A DNA stretch of 64,000 nt from Arenibacter troitsensis (GCF_900177645.1 NZ_FXAO01000003.1:470100-534099); one strand, 5' to 3'; positions 10,616 through 20,829 are shown, counted from the first letter of the stretch. Notes: generated by a model not told the origin, from the sequence alone. A program made the numbers and translations.

Positions 10616-12745
10616 ATGTATAGAATACTATTTGCATTAGCCTTGATCCTTCATTTTCCCTTTGAAGTCTGTGCCCAAGAAACCTCGTTTTATCAGGATG
10701 TTGCCTTTATCAACAACATTTCTATGGGGCTCCCCCAAGGCAATATTGAACAAATATCAATTATTAGTAATATCCCTATCGCAACTACCTCATCGGGGCA
10801 ATATGAATGGAAGAATTCCAAATGGATTTTAAGCAATAATAATAATTCTTCCAAAGTGCTACCCCAATATAAGGGCATACCCCAGGAGGCCGGTAAGGTC
10901 CTTAGCACAACAAATTATAGGAATATCACCTATGTGGGTTGTGAAAACGGCCTGTTTTTTAAAATTGGCAACAATAAATGGAAGCAAGAGCTCCCCTCCG
11001 ACTCCAATTATAGTTGGGCCTTGAAAGAGGTGGCAGCCTTGACAGTGGACACAAAAAACCGACTATGGTTTGGTGCCAAACAAGGCATGGGTTATTTGGA
11101 AAATGGTAAATGGACACTGTTTACCGGTAAGGAGGGAGTGCCATACAATCATTTCACCTGTGCAGCCCCAGGCCCAAAAGGTGAGGTATGGTTTGGTACT
11201 GAAATTGGAGCTTTCAGGGTAGAGGAAAATGTTTTTTACTACAGGGCAAACCGCAGATGGTTACCGGACAACCATGTAAACGCCATAGCCGTTGATACTG
11301 ATGGTACCGCCTGGATCGCCACTAAGAACGGCATTGCCCAAATTGTTTCCAAAGAAATGACCTACCCCGAAAAAGCAGCCTATTTTACAAAACAGGTAGA
11401 GGAAAGACATAACAGGATGGGTTTTATCTGTCAAAACCAGCTTACCGAACGATTCAATATTAACACCAGCGAATTGGCCATTTCGGATAATGATGGGCAA
11501 TATACCGCTATGTACGGTGCAGCACAGGCCTTCCGATACGCCATTACCAAGGACCTGGAGGCCAGGGAACTGGCCAATAGAAGCTTTTATGCCCTAAAAT
11601 GGTTGGTAGACATAACCCATGAACCAGGGTTTCCGGCAAGGGTGATCATTCCTGTGGATTGGCATGAACCTGTCAATGAACAATACAGTAGGGAATATAA
11701 TAGTAGACATCAGAAAAACGACCCCTTCTGGAAGGATATTTTTCCTCGTTTCCCCCTAAGTGAGGATGGAAATTATAGATGGAAATGCGACACCAGCTCG
11801 GACGAATTGGCCGGACATTATTTTTATTATGGCATTTATCACGATTTGATAGCGGAGACCAAGGAAGAAAAGGATGCCGTTAAGCAAGTGGTCGCCGATG
11901 TCACTGACCACCTCATAAAACATGGTTTCAAATTGGTAGATTATGATGGGAAACCAACACGCTGGGGAAGTTTTGATCCCGACTATTTCAATTCCATTTG
12001 GGGCTGGGACCAACGCGGACTCAATGCTATGATGATGCTTTCCTTTTTAAATGTCGCCTCCCATGTTACAGGAGATCCCAAATATGATGAGGTCGCAGAA
12101 ATGTTGCGCGAAAAGGAAAATTATGACATCTACGCCATGCACGCCAAAGAATTTTTTCCACCGGAAAATGCAGTACCTTGGGACAACAATCTAGGTCTAA
12201 TGAGTCTTTACGGCCTCATTAATTACGAAAAGAATCCGGAAAGACAAATCATGTACCGCATTGCCCTGGAGAATGCCTGGCTGCATATAAGCAAACAAAA
12301 AAATGCCTTTTGGGACGGACTATATGGTGCCATGGCCGGTTTTTTTACCCAAAAGGTGGATGAAGGGTTTTTTAAGCCGCAAGAGCTTTTTACAGAAAAT
12401 CCATTGTTTGCCAAAGCTAGCATTGACAGGTACTACAAAAGTAGCCTGGACAATCGTTATATGACCGAAACCTTGCAACGTATCCCATTGGACCTGATAG
12501 GTTATGATATGGACAATACCCATCGCCTAGATATACAATTGGACCCCACCCCGGGCCAAGCAACGGATATGGGCTGGGGCAATGACACCTTTGCACTGCC
12601 CATAGATGAAAGGGGCCACGTAAGATTGGATAGGGATGCCTTTGTACTCCACGACAATGAAGGTAATGGGTACGCAGAGCACGAAGGAACCTTTTACCTC
12701 CTTCCCTATTATTTGGCCACCTACCATAAGCTGATTGAACCATAG
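10616..12745 (+). CDS. Secreted protein with propeller-like N-terminus and alpha/alpha-barrel-like C-terminus
   Basis: Paralogue of the product at 6938-9178, 709 residues. Signal peptide ends near VCAQ without a lipobox, so probably soluble in the periplasm or exported. N-terminal repeats LWFGAKQGMGYL, VWFGTEIGAFRV and AWIATKNGIAQI are regulator-propeller-like. The C-terminal half has SDNDGQYTAMYGAAQAFRY, PGFPARV, CDTSSDELAGHYFYYG and DYDGKPTRWGSF. It lacks any transmembrane or signalling domain. A TTG 27 nt upstream would start inside the previous gene; the ATG at 10616 gives the correct signal peptide. Catalytic activity on polysaccharide is plausible but not shown. Confidence 0.75.
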   Translation: MYRILFALALILHFPFEVCAQETSFYQDVAFINNISMGLPQGNIEQISIISNIPIATTSSGQYEWKNSKWILSNNNNSSKVLPQYKGIPQEAGKVLSTTNYRNITYVGCENGLFFKIGNNKWKQELPSDSNYSWALKEVAALTVDTKNRLWFGAKQGMGYLENGKWTLFTGKEGVPYNHFTCAAPGPKGEVWFGTEIGAFRVEENVFYYRANRRWLPDNHVNAIAVDTDGTAWIATKNGIAQIVSKEMTYPEKAAYFTKQVEERHNRMGFICQNQLTERFNINTSELAISDNDGQYTAMYGAAQAFRYAITKDLEARELANRSFYALKWLVDITHEPGFPARVIIPVDWHEPVNEQYSREYNSRHQKNDPFWKDIFPRFPLSEDGNYRWKCDTSSDELAGHYFYYGIYHDLIAETKEEKDAVKQVVADVTDHLIKHGFKLVDYDGKPTRWGSFDPDYFNSIWGWDQRGLNAMMMLSFLNVASHVTGDPKYDEVAEMLREKENYDIYAMHAKEFFPPENAVPWDNNLGLMSLYGLINYEKNPERQIMYRIALENAWLHISKQKNAFWDGLYGAMAGFFTQKVDEGFFKPQELFTENPLFAKASIDRYYKSSLDNRYMTETLQRIPLDLIGYDMDNTHRLDIQLDPTPGQATDMGWGNDTFALPIDERGHVRLDRDAFVLHDNEGNGYAEHEGTFYLLPYYLATYHKLIEP

Positions 12746-12791
12746 ACCGCCATATTGGCTCTAGCCATGCGGTTATTAAAGCATTAAACCA

Positions 12792-12983
12792 ATGCAGAGG
12801 CCCTTTAAAATCGTTTTGTTCATTGTCCTTATGGGTCATGCTTATGGCTACCCCCAGAACGGCTTGCCCAACCCAAAAAATGGCAACACCTATGTCATAG
12901 CCCATAAAGGGGCCCATAATGGGATACAAACCGATCAGCCCAAAGCCTTGATCAAATTTATTTCCTCCATGGACCACCTATAA
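12792..12983 (+). pseudogene. Truncated glycerophosphodiester phosphodiesterase remnant
   Basis: 63 codons: a signal peptide-like start (MQRPFKIVLFIVLMGHAYG), then NTYVIAHKGAHNG, the N-terminal strand and His motif of GDPD enzymes (usually IAHRGA-x-G). The usual continuation (PENT-type metal-binding Glu, later E-D pairs) is absent from all three frames, and the reading ends after an unrelated tail. The remainder of a roughly 250-300 residue enzyme is gone, and the convergent gene begins 7 nt later. It follows the propeller/barrel operon by 46 nt and may once have belonged to it. Confidence 0.6.
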
Positions 12984-12989
12984 CACTTA

Positions 12990-13451
12990 CTAATCACAGC
13001 CTTCTTTTCTTCTAGTATCTATCAAATATATAATCTTCCAACTGCCCTGGTCATTAAATAGTTGAAACGAATTTACGCCACAATGGCTAAAGCTATCGTT
13101 CACCCAAAATTCGTAGTTGGTCCAAGCATTGGCCATGGCACCGTCAATTTGAATGTTATAGGACATTATTTTTTCTTCAAATTTTGTGGTAGCGGGTATG
13201 GCTACTATCGATTTTAAAAAATGGTTGAAATCATCTGTTTTCACTACTTCCCTCCCATCCGCATCTTTCCCAATGGTCTGTAGTACGATATCTTTGGAAA
13301 CCGTTTCCCTAATTGCCATTGAATCCTGTTGGTGAAAAGCATCAAAAAAGGCTTCAATAGTTCTTTTGACCATTTTTTCCTCATTATTCTGGGCATTGCC
13401 AAGATGAAAAGCCATCAACAAAGTCAAAATGAAAAGTTTAGTATTATGCAT
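12990..13451 (-). CDS. Exported NTF2-like (SnoaL/DUF4440-type) protein
   Basis: 153 residues with a signal peptide ending LGNAQ. The rest follows the cone-shaped NTF2-like layout: a first helix (KRTIEAFFDAFHQQD), a VLQTIG-type strand, and a final WKIIYLIDTRR strand. Such proteins bind small ligands or have enzyme activity, and no catalytic residues can be assigned. It points away from panB and converges on the GDPD remnant. Confidence 0.7.
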   Translation of the reverse strand: MHNTKLFILTLLMAFHLGNAQNNEEKMVKRTIEAFFDAFHQQDSMAIRETVSKDIVLQTIGKDADGREVVKTDDFNHFLKSIVAIPATTKFEEKIMSYNIQIDGAMANAWTNYEFWVNDSFSHCGVNSFQLFNDQGSWKIIYLIDTRRKEGCD

Positions 13452-13573
13452 ATTTATAAGGTCTTGACCATCACATAAAAATAGTTAAAAAATAAAAATT
13501 TGGGAACTAATTATTGCTAGATTCATAATTTTTGGAACAAATCATTACTTTTATCCCACCAAAAATATAATAG

Positions 13574-14392
13574 ATGTCCACTGTCAAAAAAGAATACAAA
13601 AGAGTTACCGTAAAATCTCTCGTTGATATGAAAAAGAACGGGGAGAAAATATCCATGTTAACGGCTTATGATTATTCTATGGCAAAAATTGTCGATGCCG
13701 CCAATGTGGATGTAATATTAGTGGGCGATTCTGCCAGTAATGTTATGGCCGGACATGAAACCACCCTTCCCATTACCTTGGACCAAATGATCTATCATGC
13801 CTCTTCGGTAATACGGGCGGTAAACCGCGCCCTAGTGGTGGTGGACATTCCCTTCGGAAGTTACCAAAGCGATCCCAAAGAGGCCTTGCGATCCGCCATC
13901 CGGATCATGAAAGAGAGTGGAGCCCATGCCGTAAAGGTAGAAGGTGGACAGGAAATTAAGGAATCGGTAAAAAGAATTCTCAATGCAGGTATACCCGTAA
14001 TGGGACATTTGGGCCTGACGCCTCAGTCCATTTATAAATTTGGCACGTATACAGTAAGGGCAAAAGAGGAACAAGAAGCACATAAACTTATTGAAGATGC
14101 CAAACTTTTGGAAAAAATGGGGTGTTTTTCCATAGTTCTTGAAAAAATACCCGCAAAATTGGCCAAAGAGGTTGCAGAAAGTGTCTCCATTCCCATTATT
14201 GGCATTGGTGCAGGAAATGGGGTAGATGGACAGGTATTGGTGATTCACGATCTATTGGGAATAACCCAGGAATTCAATCCAAGATTTTTAAGGAGGTACC
14301 TCAATCTTTATGAAGAAATGGGCAATGCCATTTCAAAGTATGTAGACGATGTAAAAACGAGGGACTTCCCTAGCGACGAGGAGCAATACTAA
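13574..14392 (+). CDS. panB: 3-methyl-2-oxobutanoate hydroxymethyltransferase
   Basis: First step of pantothenate synthesis: transfers a hydroxymethyl group from 5,10-methylene-THF to alpha-ketoisovalerate, giving ketopantoate. 272 residues, normal length. The (beta/alpha)8 motifs are clear: [30 protein letters not shown] (metal-binding Asp and neighbouring residues), [16 protein letters not shown] and [15 protein letters not shown]. The start ATG is preceded by an AT-rich leader. The next gene, an RluA-type synthase, follows 65 nt later on the same strand. Confidence 0.97.
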   Translation: MSTVKKEYKRVTVKSLVDMKKNGEKISMLTAYDYSMAKIVDAANVDVILVGDSASNVMAGHETTLPITLDQMIYHASSVIRAVNRALVVVDIPFGSYQSDPKEALRSAIRIMKESGAHAVKVEGGQEIKESVKRILNAGIPVMGHLGLTPQSIYKFGTYTVRAKEEQEAHKLIEDAKLLEKMGCFSIVLEKIPAKLAKEVAESVSIPIIGIGAGNGVDGQVLVIHDLLGITQEFNPRFLRRYLNLYEEMGNAISKYVDDVKTRDFPSDEEQY

Positions 14393-14457
14393 AGAGGCAA
14401 CAGATATTCCCGTATAAGGTCTGCCCTTTATTGCGCGGACGGCCTATGAACTAGATA

Positions 14458-15171
14458 ATGAATTCTATACAAGTGTCCACAAAAACAATTTCTACTCCAG
14501 AAAATTTACAGGTCTTATACGAGGACAATCATCTTATAGCCATCAATAAAAGAGCGGGCGATATTGTGCAGGGCGATAAAACCGGGGACACCCCCCTCAG
14601 CGAGGTCGTAAAACAATATATCAAGAAAAAAGACAACAAACCCGGGAACGTTTATTTGGGCGTAGCTCACCGGCTGGATAGGCCAACCACAGGTATTGTG
14701 GTCTTTGCAAAAACCTCAAAGGCCCTGCCCAGGCTTAACAAATTGTTTGCCGAAAAAGATGCCCAAAAGACCTATTGGGCAGTAGTCAATAAAATGCCGG
14801 ACAAGGAAAAGGGCACACTTACCCATTGGCTAAAACGCAATCCCAAGCAGAATAAATCCTACGGCCATATAAAAGAAGTGCCCGATAGCAAGAAAGCTAT
14901 TTTGGACTATAAGGTAATTAAGCAACTGGACCGCTATTTTTTATTGGAAATTGATTTAAAAACAGGTCGACACCATCAAATTAGGGCGCAATTGGCCGCT
15001 ATTGGGTGTATCATAAAAGGGGATTTAAAATATGGGGCGGACAGAAGCAATAAAGACGGAAGCATACATCTCCACGCCAGAAGCCTTGCTTTTATACATC
15101 CCGTAAAAAGAGAATTGTTGCAGATTATAGCACCACCCCCCGAAGATAGTGTTTGGAACGCCTGCACGTGA
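14458..15171 (+). CDS. RluA-family pseudouridine synthase
   Basis: Isomerises uridine to pseudouridine in structural RNA. 237 residues with the catalytic motif HRLDRPTTGIVVFAKT (Asp of HRLD), an upstream YEDNHLIAINKRAG strand and a downstream LKTGRHHQIRAQLAAIG segment. No S4 domain is present, so it is a short RluA/RluC-like member; the RNA target cannot be told. It follows panB on the same strand, as commonly seen in this family of bacteria. Confidence 0.92.
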   Translation: MNSIQVSTKTISTPENLQVLYEDNHLIAINKRAGDIVQGDKTGDTPLSEVVKQYIKKKDNKPGNVYLGVAHRLDRPTTGIVVFAKTSKALPRLNKLFAEKDAQKTYWAVVNKMPDKEKGTLTHWLKRNPKQNKSYGHIKEVPDSKKAILDYKVIKQLDRYFLLEIDLKTGRHHQIRAQLAAIGCIIKGDLKYGADRSNKDGSIHLHARSLAFIHPVKRELLQIIAPPPEDSVWNACT

Positions 15172-15340
15172 ATGACCTCTGCACTGGTCCATGAGGTATC
15201 GGCAGGATTCTTTAGTATGCATTCCACATCAACCTAAATGGCTGGAACAGGCATAGAAACATTTGAATCTCGCCTAACAACTAAATTTTCATTACCTTTA
15301 ACTGAGGCCCTATGCATATGGCCAGCTTAAAAATATTCCC

Positions 15341-15865
15341 ATGGATAAGACAGCACTATTTATTTTCAATATAATGTTATTGATCTCCTGCGGAAGCTAC
15401 AATTCCATAGATACCTTTTACGAAGCACACAAGAACGACGCCCAAGTAACCGCAATCCGTGTACCCCATTTTATGATATCCCTTATAAGTAATATATCTC
15501 CAGAAATTAATGCATTGGTAGGCGACACCAAAGACTTAAGGTATATGCAGTTTCCAGTTGCCACTCCTGCAAGAGCCGATTTCCTTAACAAACAAATGAA
15601 CGGTATTACCGGAAATTCCTTTATCGAGATTTATCGTAAAAATGATGATTTAAAACGTTCCGTAGTTTCCATAAGGGAACGCAAAAATTCGGTCAAGGAA
15701 ATTCTCATATTCAACAACAATAATAAAACGGGGTCATTCCTCTACTTCAATGGAAATTTTGACCCTATTAAAGTAAGGGGAATGGCCAAAAACAATGAGT
15801 TCGAAAAACTAACCGAAAGTCTGGTAAAGGAGTATAACCCCAATACTCCCGGCGCTATCAATTAG
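15341..15865 (+). CDS. DUF4252 family lipoprotein
   Basis: 174 residues with lipobox LISC (Cys17). The body matches the DUF4252 layout, a small alpha/beta domain found in Bacteroidota lipoproteins: VTAIRVPHFMISL, a central region, then VSIRERKNSVKEILIFNN and a final helix. Function unknown. It converges with the EamA transporter gene, 8 nt away. Confidence 0.75.
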   Translation: MDKTALFIFNIMLLISCGSYNSIDTFYEAHKNDAQVTAIRVPHFMISLISNISPEINALVGDTKDLRYMQFPVATPARADFLNKQMNGITGNSFIEIYRKNDDLKRSVVSIRERKNSVKEILIFNNNNKTGSFLYFNGNFDPIKVRGMAKNNEFEKLTESLVKEYNPNTPGAIN

Positions 15866-15873
15866 AAGGTAAT

Positions 15874-16734
15874 TTATTTGTAAGACCTTACACTCTCAAT
15901 GACTACGGAACTAAGAATAAGTATTCCACCCATTACTGTAGTCCAACTAGGAATTTCCGAAAGAAAAACCACTCCTATCAATATACCGTAAACCGGTTGC
16001 ACGCTACTTAAGATGCTCACCGTAGTAATACTAAAGTGCTTAAAACAATTGAGAAATAGGGTATGCCCAATGGCAGTAGTGAACAGGGCCAATGTTAACA
16101 GTGCCGGCCATTGGTCTGCAATGGCATCTACATTATAAATAAAAAATACCGGTGCCAAAATAAACCCTACTATGCCAGTCTGGTAGGTCATCATTAAGGA
16201 CCCGTTGTAATGGGCCGCCCTGGACTTTAGGATAATATTCCTAATGGCGTAGGCCAGTGCCGAAAAAACACCAAGACCCACGGCAATAATATTGGAATTG
16301 CCGGTTTCAAAGTCGGGAGCCAACAAATAAATTCCGGCCAACACCAAAAGCCCCAGGACAAAATGAATTCTTTGGAACGGCGTTTTTAAAATTAATGGTT
16401 CCAATAAGGCCGTTATAATAGGGTACGTAAACATAGACAACATACCTATGGCCACACTGGAAAGCTGCAGGGCATAGAAATAGGTCAACCAATGGACCCC
16501 CATAAAGATACCGCTTAGAAAAAGAATAGGATGATCTTTTTTGGCTATACGGAACGATATTTTCTTCCATTTACAATAGAGCAATAGAAACAAAAATGCC
16601 AAGCCCGCCCTACTGGCTATGGTAACGGGTACCGGAAGCTGCACGTATCTACCCAGAGCACCGGAAGTGCTAATAAAAATCATGGCCAGATTAATCTCCA
16701 GCAAATGGTTGATGTGAAGGCTTTTACTTTTCAA
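15874..16734 (-). CDS. EamA/DMT-family permease
   Basis: 286 residues, predicted ten membrane segments in two EamA repeats. Examples are AGLAFLFLLLYCKW, GMLSMFTYPIITALLEPL, GLLVLAGIYLLA and ILIGVVFLSE. Probably an exporter of amino acids or other metabolites; the substrate is not visible. It lies 9 nt downstream of the 514-residue gene on the same strand, so the two are probably co-transcribed. Confidence 0.85.
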   Translation of the reverse strand: MKSKSLHINHLLEINLAMIFISTSGALGRYVQLPVPVTIASRAGLAFLFLLLYCKWKKISFRIAKKDHPILFLSGIFMGVHWLTYFYALQLSSVAIGMLSMFTYPIITALLEPLILKTPFQRIHFVLGLLVLAGIYLLAPDFETGNSNIIAVGLGVFSALAYAIRNIILKSRAAHYNGSLMMTYQTGIVGFILAPVFFIYNVDAIADQWPALLTLALFTTAIGHTLFLNCFKHFSITTVSILSSVQPVYGILIGVVFLSEIPSWTTVMGGILILSSVVIESVRSYK

Positions 16735-16743
16735 AAATATTTT

Positions 16744-18288
16744 TTAACGGGTAACGGACATGGCCTTCTCTTTAATGATTTGCGCTACGGGTTTATTTTG
16801 TAGATGACTTTCCAACCATGAAATAATATCCAAATATAAGAAAGCGCGTTTTTCATAGGGATGGTTTTCGTATTTTTTTAATTCATCGTACAACTTTTGA
16901 AACTCATTGGGCAACTCGTGCGGGTAGATATCACCCAAACCTCTTAAGAATTTAATCATTTCCTTCTGCACGGCATGAAGATCGTTCATTTTTAACAAGA
17001 ACTTATAGGTGCTTTTCAGCTGCACCTCCAAATGATAGTCCATACCTGCCTCGTAATGGGCAATTAGACTAAGTACTCGGGCAAAGCACATTAAGTCCTC
17101 TCGCATTTTTAAATTCTTGTTGTTGATGATCCTCTTTAGATACTGAATACAGGTTTTGTTATCCCCATATCCAAAATAAAGGCAGGCTATCTTATAGTAT
17201 AACACCATAACGTGATGCTGGTCTATCCTATCCTTATGTTTATTGATTCCGTATTCTACTATTTTGACCAAATAAAGTCCCTTTTCAAAATTGCCTTCCA
17301 AGAAATGGAGGTTCAATTTATTCAAATTGATATATAAAAAGGCCAAGGAAGCTATATTGTCATTGTCCGGAAATTCCTTGCTGCTCACAATTTTTTCCAA
17401 TTTCTCCAAGGTTTCCTTGAATTGGGAGCTATATTTTACATAAAATAAGGATTCCAACAAATAGTGGTTCCCCTTTAAAAAGAACACGGGGTTTAAATAG
17501 ATCATTTCCTTATTCTCATAAAAAAGATCTACCCATTTACTGGAATACTTGTAACAGGATAAAAAATCCTGGGTCAGAAAACTGTACCAAAGATGCGCCT
17601 TGTACAGCCAAAGCTTTTCCCTAAAGCCCAAGTCTTCAATCTTGTACTTTGGCATGTGCTTCTCGAAATATTTCTGAACCCTTTTGATATCCTCATCACT
17701 TCTAACATAGCCAATTTTTAACATTTGCCCATATAACTGGAGCGCAAGGTTGGATAATTTGCTGGTAATAACATTCTGTGCCGAAAGTTGCTTGGCCTGT
17801 ACTGCCAATTCATCCGCCCTGTCCGGGATGCTACGGGTAATATACTGGGTCTCGATCAATTTCTCAAATTCCACAATTTCATAGGCCACGTTTTTCTCCT
17901 CATTTTCAATGGCGGTAACCTTGGCCTTATCCAATATTTTAAGACTCTGCTTGTACAGTCCCTTTTGATACAGAATTGTGGCAAAATCCAATTGCTCCCT
18001 AATCTGTACCCTTATGTTTTGATTTACAGGATTTAACCTAAGACTCACCAAAATCTGTTTGTAAAGGTGGGCCTTCAAATTGGACAACTGGGCCTTCTTA
18101 ACAATACCGTTTTCCAGTATTAATTTTTCATCATATACCTTAATTTTATCCATTAAATTAAAAAGGGCAAGAAATTTGGCATCGGTATTCACTCCCAAGC
18201 GTCCAACATACAATTTAAATTGACGTTTCTCGGACTTGGAAAGCGATTTAACCAAAACGAATAATGCATCTTTATGCGCATTTGTCAT
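16744..18288 (-). CDS. Conserved all-helical protein of unknown function (TPR-like)
   Basis: 514 residues, no signal peptide or membrane segment, so cytosolic. Begins DALFVLVKSLSKSEKRQFKLYV, a start I recognise from uncharacterised Bacteroidota proteins but cannot name. The rest is rich in paired helices with TPR-like spacing (AHLYKQILVSLRLNP, ACLYFGYGDNKTCIQYLKRI). A scaffold role is only a guess. It is divergent from leuA, with 147 nt between, and upstream of the EamA gene. Confidence 0.65.
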   Translation of the reverse strand: MTNAHKDALFVLVKSLSKSEKRQFKLYVGRLGVNTDAKFLALFNLMDKIKVYDEKLILENGIVKKAQLSNLKAHLYKQILVSLRLNPVNQNIRVQIREQLDFATILYQKGLYKQSLKILDKAKVTAIENEEKNVAYEIVEFEKLIETQYITRSIPDRADELAVQAKQLSAQNVITSKLSNLALQLYGQMLKIGYVRSDEDIKRVQKYFEKHMPKYKIEDLGFREKLWLYKAHLWYSFLTQDFLSCYKYSSKWVDLFYENKEMIYLNPVFFLKGNHYLLESLFYVKYSSQFKETLEKLEKIVSSKEFPDNDNIASLAFLYINLNKLNLHFLEGNFEKGLYLVKIVEYGINKHKDRIDQHHVMVLYYKIACLYFGYGDNKTCIQYLKRIINNKNLKMREDLMCFARVLSLIAHYEAGMDYHLEVQLKSTYKFLLKMNDLHAVQKEMIKFLRGLGDIYPHELPNEFQKLYDELKKYENHPYEKRAFLYLDIISWLESHLQNKPVAQIIKEKAMSVTR

Positions 18289-18435
18289 CGTAATAATAAA
18301 GGTTTATATAATTGATAATCAATATTTTAAATACTTCAAAAAGTTATTTAACGTTGTAAATGCCATTTCGCGATTAGGACTAGCAAACCTACTAGTACTA
18401 TATTCGTATAGCGCACATAAAATTACGTAAATATA

Positions 18436-19608
18436 ATGAGCAAAGAAAAGGTACATATTTTTGACACCACACTTAGAGATGGAGAGCAAGTCCCCGGATG
18501 TAAATTGGACACGGACCAAAAACTTATAATTGCCGAAAGATTGGATCTTTTAGGGGTAGACATTATAGAAGCCGGTTTTCCAATTTCCAGTCCAGGAGAT
18601 TTTAATTCTGTGCAGGAGATTTCAAAAATTGTAAAGAATGCAACGGTATGCGGACTTACACGTGCTGTTAAAAAAGATATTGAGGTTGCTGCAGAGGCAT
18701 TAAAATATGCCAAAAAACCAAGGATACATACAGGTATCGGAACTTCGGAATCCCATATTAAATTTAAATTCAACTCCAATAAGGATGCAATTATAGAAAG
18801 GGCTATAGAGGCAGTAAGTTATGCCAAATCCTTTGTTGAAGATGTAGAATTTTATGCAGAGGATGCAGGAAGAACGGATAACGAATTTTTGGCAAGGGTC
18901 TGTGAAGCGGTTGTCAAGGCCGGTGCCACGGTATTGAATATCCCTGACACCACAGGTTATTGTTTGCCCGAGGAATATGGGGCCAAAATAAAATATCTAA
19001 AGGAAAACGTAACCGGCATTCATAAAGCCATATTATCCTGCCATTGTCATAATGACCTAGGTTTGGCCACTGCAAACTCCATTTCGGGAGTAATTAACGG
19101 TGCAAGACAAATTGAATGTACTATCAATGGGATTGGCGAAAGAGCGGGAAACACTGCCCTAGAGGAAGTGGTAATGATCCTAAGACAGCACCCAACACTT
19201 AATCTGGACACCAATATCAACAGTAAATTGTTATATGACACCAGTCAGATGGTGTCCCAAAAAATGGGCGTATACGTGCAACCCAACAAGGCCATAGTGG
19301 GTGCCAATGCGTTTGCCCATAGCTCTGGGATTCATCAGGACGGAGTTATAAAAAATAGGGAAACCTATGAAATAATAGATCCAGCGGATGTTGGGGTAAA
19401 CGAGTCTTCCATTGTGCTCACTGCAAGAAGCGGTAGGGCAGCATTGGCCTATAGGGCAAAAAATGTAGGATATGAACTTACCAAGACCCAACTGGATGTA
19501 GTTTATCAGGAATTTTTGAAATTTGCAGATAAGCAAAAGGAGATTTTTGACGAGGATATCCATGATATCATTATTGCCAGTGGTATCAAAATAAAAAGCT
19601 TAGCTTAA
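18436..19608 (+). CDS. leuA: 2-isopropylmalate synthase, short form lacking the regulatory domain
   Basis: Condenses acetyl-CoA with 2-oxoisovalerate, the committed step of leucine synthesis. Catalytic TIM-barrel motifs: [35 protein letters not shown] and [19 protein letters not shown] belongs to the following subdomain. At 390 residues it ends soon after that subdomain, with no room for the C-terminal leucine-binding domain of full-length LeuA (over 500 residues). Leucine feedback inhibition is therefore not expected. Directly followed by leuB (1 nt gap); leuC and leuD are not in this window. Confidence 0.9.
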   Translation: MSKEKVHIFDTTLRDGEQVPGCKLDTDQKLIIAERLDLLGVDIIEAGFPISSPGDFNSVQEISKIVKNATVCGLTRAVKKDIEVAAEALKYAKKPRIHTGIGTSESHIKFKFNSNKDAIIERAIEAVSYAKSFVEDVEFYAEDAGRTDNEFLARVCEAVVKAGATVLNIPDTTGYCLPEEYGAKIKYLKENVTGIHKAILSCHCHNDLGLATANSISGVINGARQIECTINGIGERAGNTALEEVVMILRQHPTLNLDTNINSKLLYDTSQMVSQKMGVYVQPNKAIVGANAFAHSSGIHQDGVIKNRETYEIIDPADVGVNESSIVLTARSGRAALAYRAKNVGYELTKTQLDVVYQEFLKFADKQKEIFDEDIHDIIIASGIKIKSLA

Positions 19609-19609
19609 G

Positions 19610-20728
19610 ATGAATCTAAAGATTGCTCTGTTAGGGGGAGATGGGATTGGTCCGGAGGTCTTGGCTCAGTCTGTAAAATGTTTACAGGCCGTTGAAGAGA
19701 CCTTCAACCATCATTTCACATATACCGAAGGGTTAATAGGAGCTGTTGCCATGGACAAATATGGCTCCCCGTTACCAAAGCAAACTATAGATCTATGCAA
19801 GGCATCGGACGCCATTCTTTTTGGGACTATTGGCACCCTAAAATACGATGACAATCCCAGTGCAAGAGTACGCCCCGAACAGGGATTGCTTCAACTGCGT
19901 AGGGAATTACAGCTTTTTACCAATATTAGGCCAGTAAAGATTTTCCCGACCTTAATAAATAAATCACCTTTAAAGAAACACGTCATTTTTGGAACCGATT
20001 TTGTGATCTATCGCGAGCTTACAGGTGGAATCTACTTCGGTGAAAAAAAACTTAGTGAAGACGGTACCCAGGCTTCGGATTTATGTGAATACTCGGAAAA
20101 GGAAATCAGTAGAATTACCCATTTAGCCTTTAAAGCTGCCAAGAACAGACGCAAAAAATTAACATTGGTAGATAAAGCCAATGTCTTGGAGACCTCCAGG
20201 CTTTGGCGCAAAGTCGTAACCAGAATATCAGAAAGCTACCCGGAAGTTCAATTGGATTTCTTGTTTGTAGATAATGCGGCCATGAAAATGATGTTGGATC
20301 CGAACGACTTTGACGTTATCCTGACCGATAATATGTTCGGCGATATATTGTCCGACCAAGGCAGTGCTATATGTGGATCCAAAGGACTTCTGCCTTCGGC
20401 CTCGATTGGCAATGAACACGCCATGTTTGAACCTTTTCACGGTTCCTACCCACAGGCTGCTGGAAAAAATATAGCCAATCCTGTTGCCTCCATCCTATCT
20501 ACCGCCATGATGCTGAGCCATTTTGGATTACATGAAGAGTCGCTCGCCGTAGTAATAGCGGTAGACAAATCCATGAAAAAGCATGTGGTTACCAGAGACC
20601 TGAACGCTTCAAGTAAATATGGCACCACCCAGGTTGGGGATTTTATTGCAGGAAACATTATAGATTCTGATGAAAACCTCAATTATAATTACGAAAATAT
20701 AGGATTGGGGAGATCCACTATCATTTAA
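19610..20728 (+). CDS. leuB: 3-isopropylmalate dehydrogenase
   Basis: NAD-dependent oxidative decarboxylation of 3-isopropylmalate in leucine synthesis. 372 residues. Motifs: LLGGDGIGPEVLAQ, RPEQGLLQLRRELQLFTNIRP (substrate loop), TDNMFGDILSDQ (metal-binding aspartates) and FEPFHGSYPQAAGKNIANP (NAD site). It starts one nucleotide after the leuA stop, so translation is probably coupled. Related tartrate or isocitrate dehydrogenases are less likely given the leuA partner. Confidence 0.96.
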   Translation: MNLKIALLGGDGIGPEVLAQSVKCLQAVEETFNHHFTYTEGLIGAVAMDKYGSPLPKQTIDLCKASDAILFGTIGTLKYDDNPSARVRPEQGLLQLRRELQLFTNIRPVKIFPTLINKSPLKKHVIFGTDFVIYRELTGGIYFGEKKLSEDGTQASDLCEYSEKEISRITHLAFKAAKNRRKKLTLVDKANVLETSRLWRKVVTRISESYPEVQLDFLFVDNAAMKMMLDPNDFDVILTDNMFGDILSDQGSAICGSKGLLPSASIGNEHAMFEPFHGSYPQAAGKNIANPVASILSTAMMLSHFGLHEESLAVVIAVDKSMKKHVVTRDLNASSKYGTTQVGDFIAGNIIDSDENLNYNYENIGLGRSTII

Positions 20729-20829
20729 TCGCCTGTAAGTACTCAAACTTTTCAGTGAATTTGGCTTCTTTGTTTTGAATAGAATGGTAATTTCAAACAG
20801 TCTATCCCTGCATTTAAAGTTTAACTACC

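Noticed and set aside
20728-20829. Possible leucine attenuator or T-box between leuB and the TlpA gene
   Set aside because: No leader peptide, no hairpin series, and it lies downstream of the leu genes.
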